From assembly GCA_019614645.1 (NCBI GenBank), contig JABWDB010000016.1:6219501-6283500 (forward strand): a DNA stretch of 64,000 nt. Direction: 5' to 3'. The notes beneath the pieces are model-generated. The model was not told where the DNA came from, did not search any database, and saw only the letters and a list, made by a program, of their open reading frames with translations. This document shows, in pieces, positions 62,443 to 64,000 of the stretch; positions within the stretch are counted from its first letter, which is position 1, and each line of letters begins with the position of its first letter. A program made the translations under genes and the position numbers. This DNA is from Stratiolaelaps scimitus. Taxonomy: Eukaryota; Arthropoda; Arachnida; Mesostigmata; Laelapidae.

Positions 62443-63781
62443 ATTATTATTATGCCTATTGAAAGTTGTGATATTGTTATGTCTTGCAGTACATAAAAAG
62501 GCTTTATGTGCTTCCGTAATTCTGCTCTGATATTTACACATATTCCAAGGTAGTTTCTCGTAGTGTCAGAGAACTGTGTGGGTAGCCTGATCGTCTATTT
62601 TGATGGCGCTTTTGCGTCGACCTTTCACACTTACCCCCTCTTAGTGCATAACGATCAAATGTACAGCTTGTGGTTATGGCATACATCCATCTATAACTAC
62701 TCAATTGGGGGCGTTCAGGTCCTCCCCCCCCCGGGACACATCCGGTGCGTTTGTGGTATTACTATAATTGAGACTTTGAACGATTAGACACCTGGTGTGC
62801 GCCCAGGACGGGTAGTCCGTCCCTACACTAGTAGGTAAACGAACCATGGGGACAATTGGCCTAGTGTATGTGTAATGCCTTATTGGGAGAAAGCTAAAGG
62901 GACCCCAACTCCTTGTCCTCTCAGAAGTCGGTCCTTGCTCCACCTACAACCGATTGTGCCATGACTTAATGAGTCTTTGCTGCTTACGCCCTTCTAGCAC
63001 GCTATCCAGGTGATACCCTATTCAGTTGTCCTCTGACTCTGGATCGAGACTTAAGCGTTGACCGAACAATTCTTTTTCCTTAGTTGTTCGAAGGTGAAGG
63101 TTTTTGCACAGACACCTTGTAGCATTAAGTGAAACGGGCAATGTTCTATTGTTGTCTTACACAGAGATGTATTGCCGTCTTAGTAACAGGACACCTTGTT
63201 CACGTTAAAAAGGCTCTTGGCGATACGTCGAGACGGTGGCACAAATTTACTCTTGGCGCCAATCGACCTAGATGCGATGGGTAGTTTTAAGAATATACTT
63301 AGGACAGGTCCAGGCCAAGGTCGACCTCTGGTAATGGCTAGTCGATATACAGTGATTGATCAGGTGAGCATATAACATGAGTCAGCCTGTCGAGTTCATC
63401 AGTACACCGTATTTCTTGAAAAAAATTTTAGGACTACCGTAGCCAACTTCCTCTGTTAGATGAATTTGCGCCGTAAGCAATATGGGGCAAACGAAAGAGT
63501 CCAGATCGGACTCCGCGGCGACCACACATATGTATTGTCGTCTTCATTAGCATGAAATAAGCGAACTGTCTATCTAAGCGTTCGTATAAGGCAATTCCGG
63601 ACACTTGAATTAAAAATGAAATAATATCTATTTGTGAGCAACGCATCCAGGAAGAAAACTATGAATTGTAGACCTTCCACAACGCTTAAACAGGCGATGA
63701 AACGGACGACACATCGGAGTGCGTCTGTGTGACGTGTAACTAAAGTAGCCCCAGCGCCAAAGACTGAAAAGAACCACTTAC

Positions 63782-63966
63782 CGACGATTTCGACCGAAGG
63801 CACACTTTATTACGCTCAAGTTTTTGCCGTTCTTTTTTTCTTCTATCTTGTCTTGAGAGGATGGCGCTCAGTGACGAACTCTCAGTGATGTCAGTTACCG
63901 TTGGCGTCGAGTCCGCCAACTGACCGCGAACGATCGACGCAATCTCTGGCAACGCAGAAAGGCCAC
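63782..63966 (-). CDS. Probable internal exon of a minus-strand gene, partial
   Basis: The minus-strand sequence shows an acceptor (ATATATTCCAG) before 63966 and a strong donor (TCG then GTAAGTGG) after 63782. The 185 bases between them are open in a frame entering at phase 1 and leaving at phase 0. The 61 codons start GLSALPEIASIVRG, pass through a Ser/Thr-rich stretch and end in a very basic segment (RRKKERQKLERNK). The basic segment is reminiscent of DNA-binding or nuclear-targeting regions, but the residues that follow do not match a bZIP. The rest of the gene would lie beyond both ends of this exon, upstream outside the window. Confidence 0.35.
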
Positions 63967-64000
63967 CTGGAATATATGGTCAAAATTGACTATGTCCCCG

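Overview
The window is animal nuclear DNA, most likely from an arthropod and plausibly a mite or other chelicerate. This rests on small GT-AG introns, AATAAA poly(A) signals, degenerate non-LTR reverse-transcriptase copies, many (TA)n microsatellites and a cluster of secreted chymotrypsin-family genes. The species cannot be fixed from the sequence alone. No bacterial operons, CRISPR arrays, rRNA genes or convincing tRNA genes were seen.

Left part (1-25,000): a cluster of five S1-family (trypsin/chymotrypsin fold) genes, all on the plus strand. All share one architecture of four exons with introns in phases 0, 0 and 2. Exon 1 carries the signal peptide, a propeptide cysteine and the IVGG neo-N-terminus. 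Exon 2 carries the His, exon 3 the Asp and exon 4 the Ser. Genes 1 and 2 (1557-4495, 7818-10768) sit in nearly identical ~6.2 kb tandem units and keep all three catalytic residues. Gene 3 (13866-15984) is a truncated third copy with a broken splice acceptor, no Ser exon and an altered TATA box. Gene 4 (17103-19429) has lost all three catalytic residues (Leu, Asn, Phe). Gene 5 (22762-24871) keeps His and Asp but has Gly for Ser and an aberrant N-terminus. The locus therefore grades from apparently active enzymes to intact but non-catalytic homologues. Each full tandem unit also contains a dead reverse-transcriptase relic between the protease genes. The three-copy array is bracketed by ~0.5-0.75 kb direct repeats (1-751 and 16263-16801).

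Between genes 1 and 2, introns look almost identical while exons 2 and 4 differ at roughly a third of their amino acids. Such a pattern suggests diversifying selection on protein surface and specificity loops, or conversion that homogenises non-coding DNA. The products are predicted secreted digestive, salivary or regulatory proteases and decoy homologues.

Right part (25,000-64,000): sparse. It is mostly intronic or intergenic sequence with (TA)n, (AAT)n and G/C-rich simple repeats, several GC-rich CpG-containing patches (about 38-41 kb, 43-44.7 kb, 46.7-47.3 kb, 48.4-49.1 kb), hairpins and decayed fragments. Supported minus-strand coding features are an orphan secreted protein (53563-54114), a probable short secreted Cys-containing protein (62062-62442) and a probable internal exon of a gene running off the right edge (63782-63966). 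Some real small exons in this half are likely undetected.
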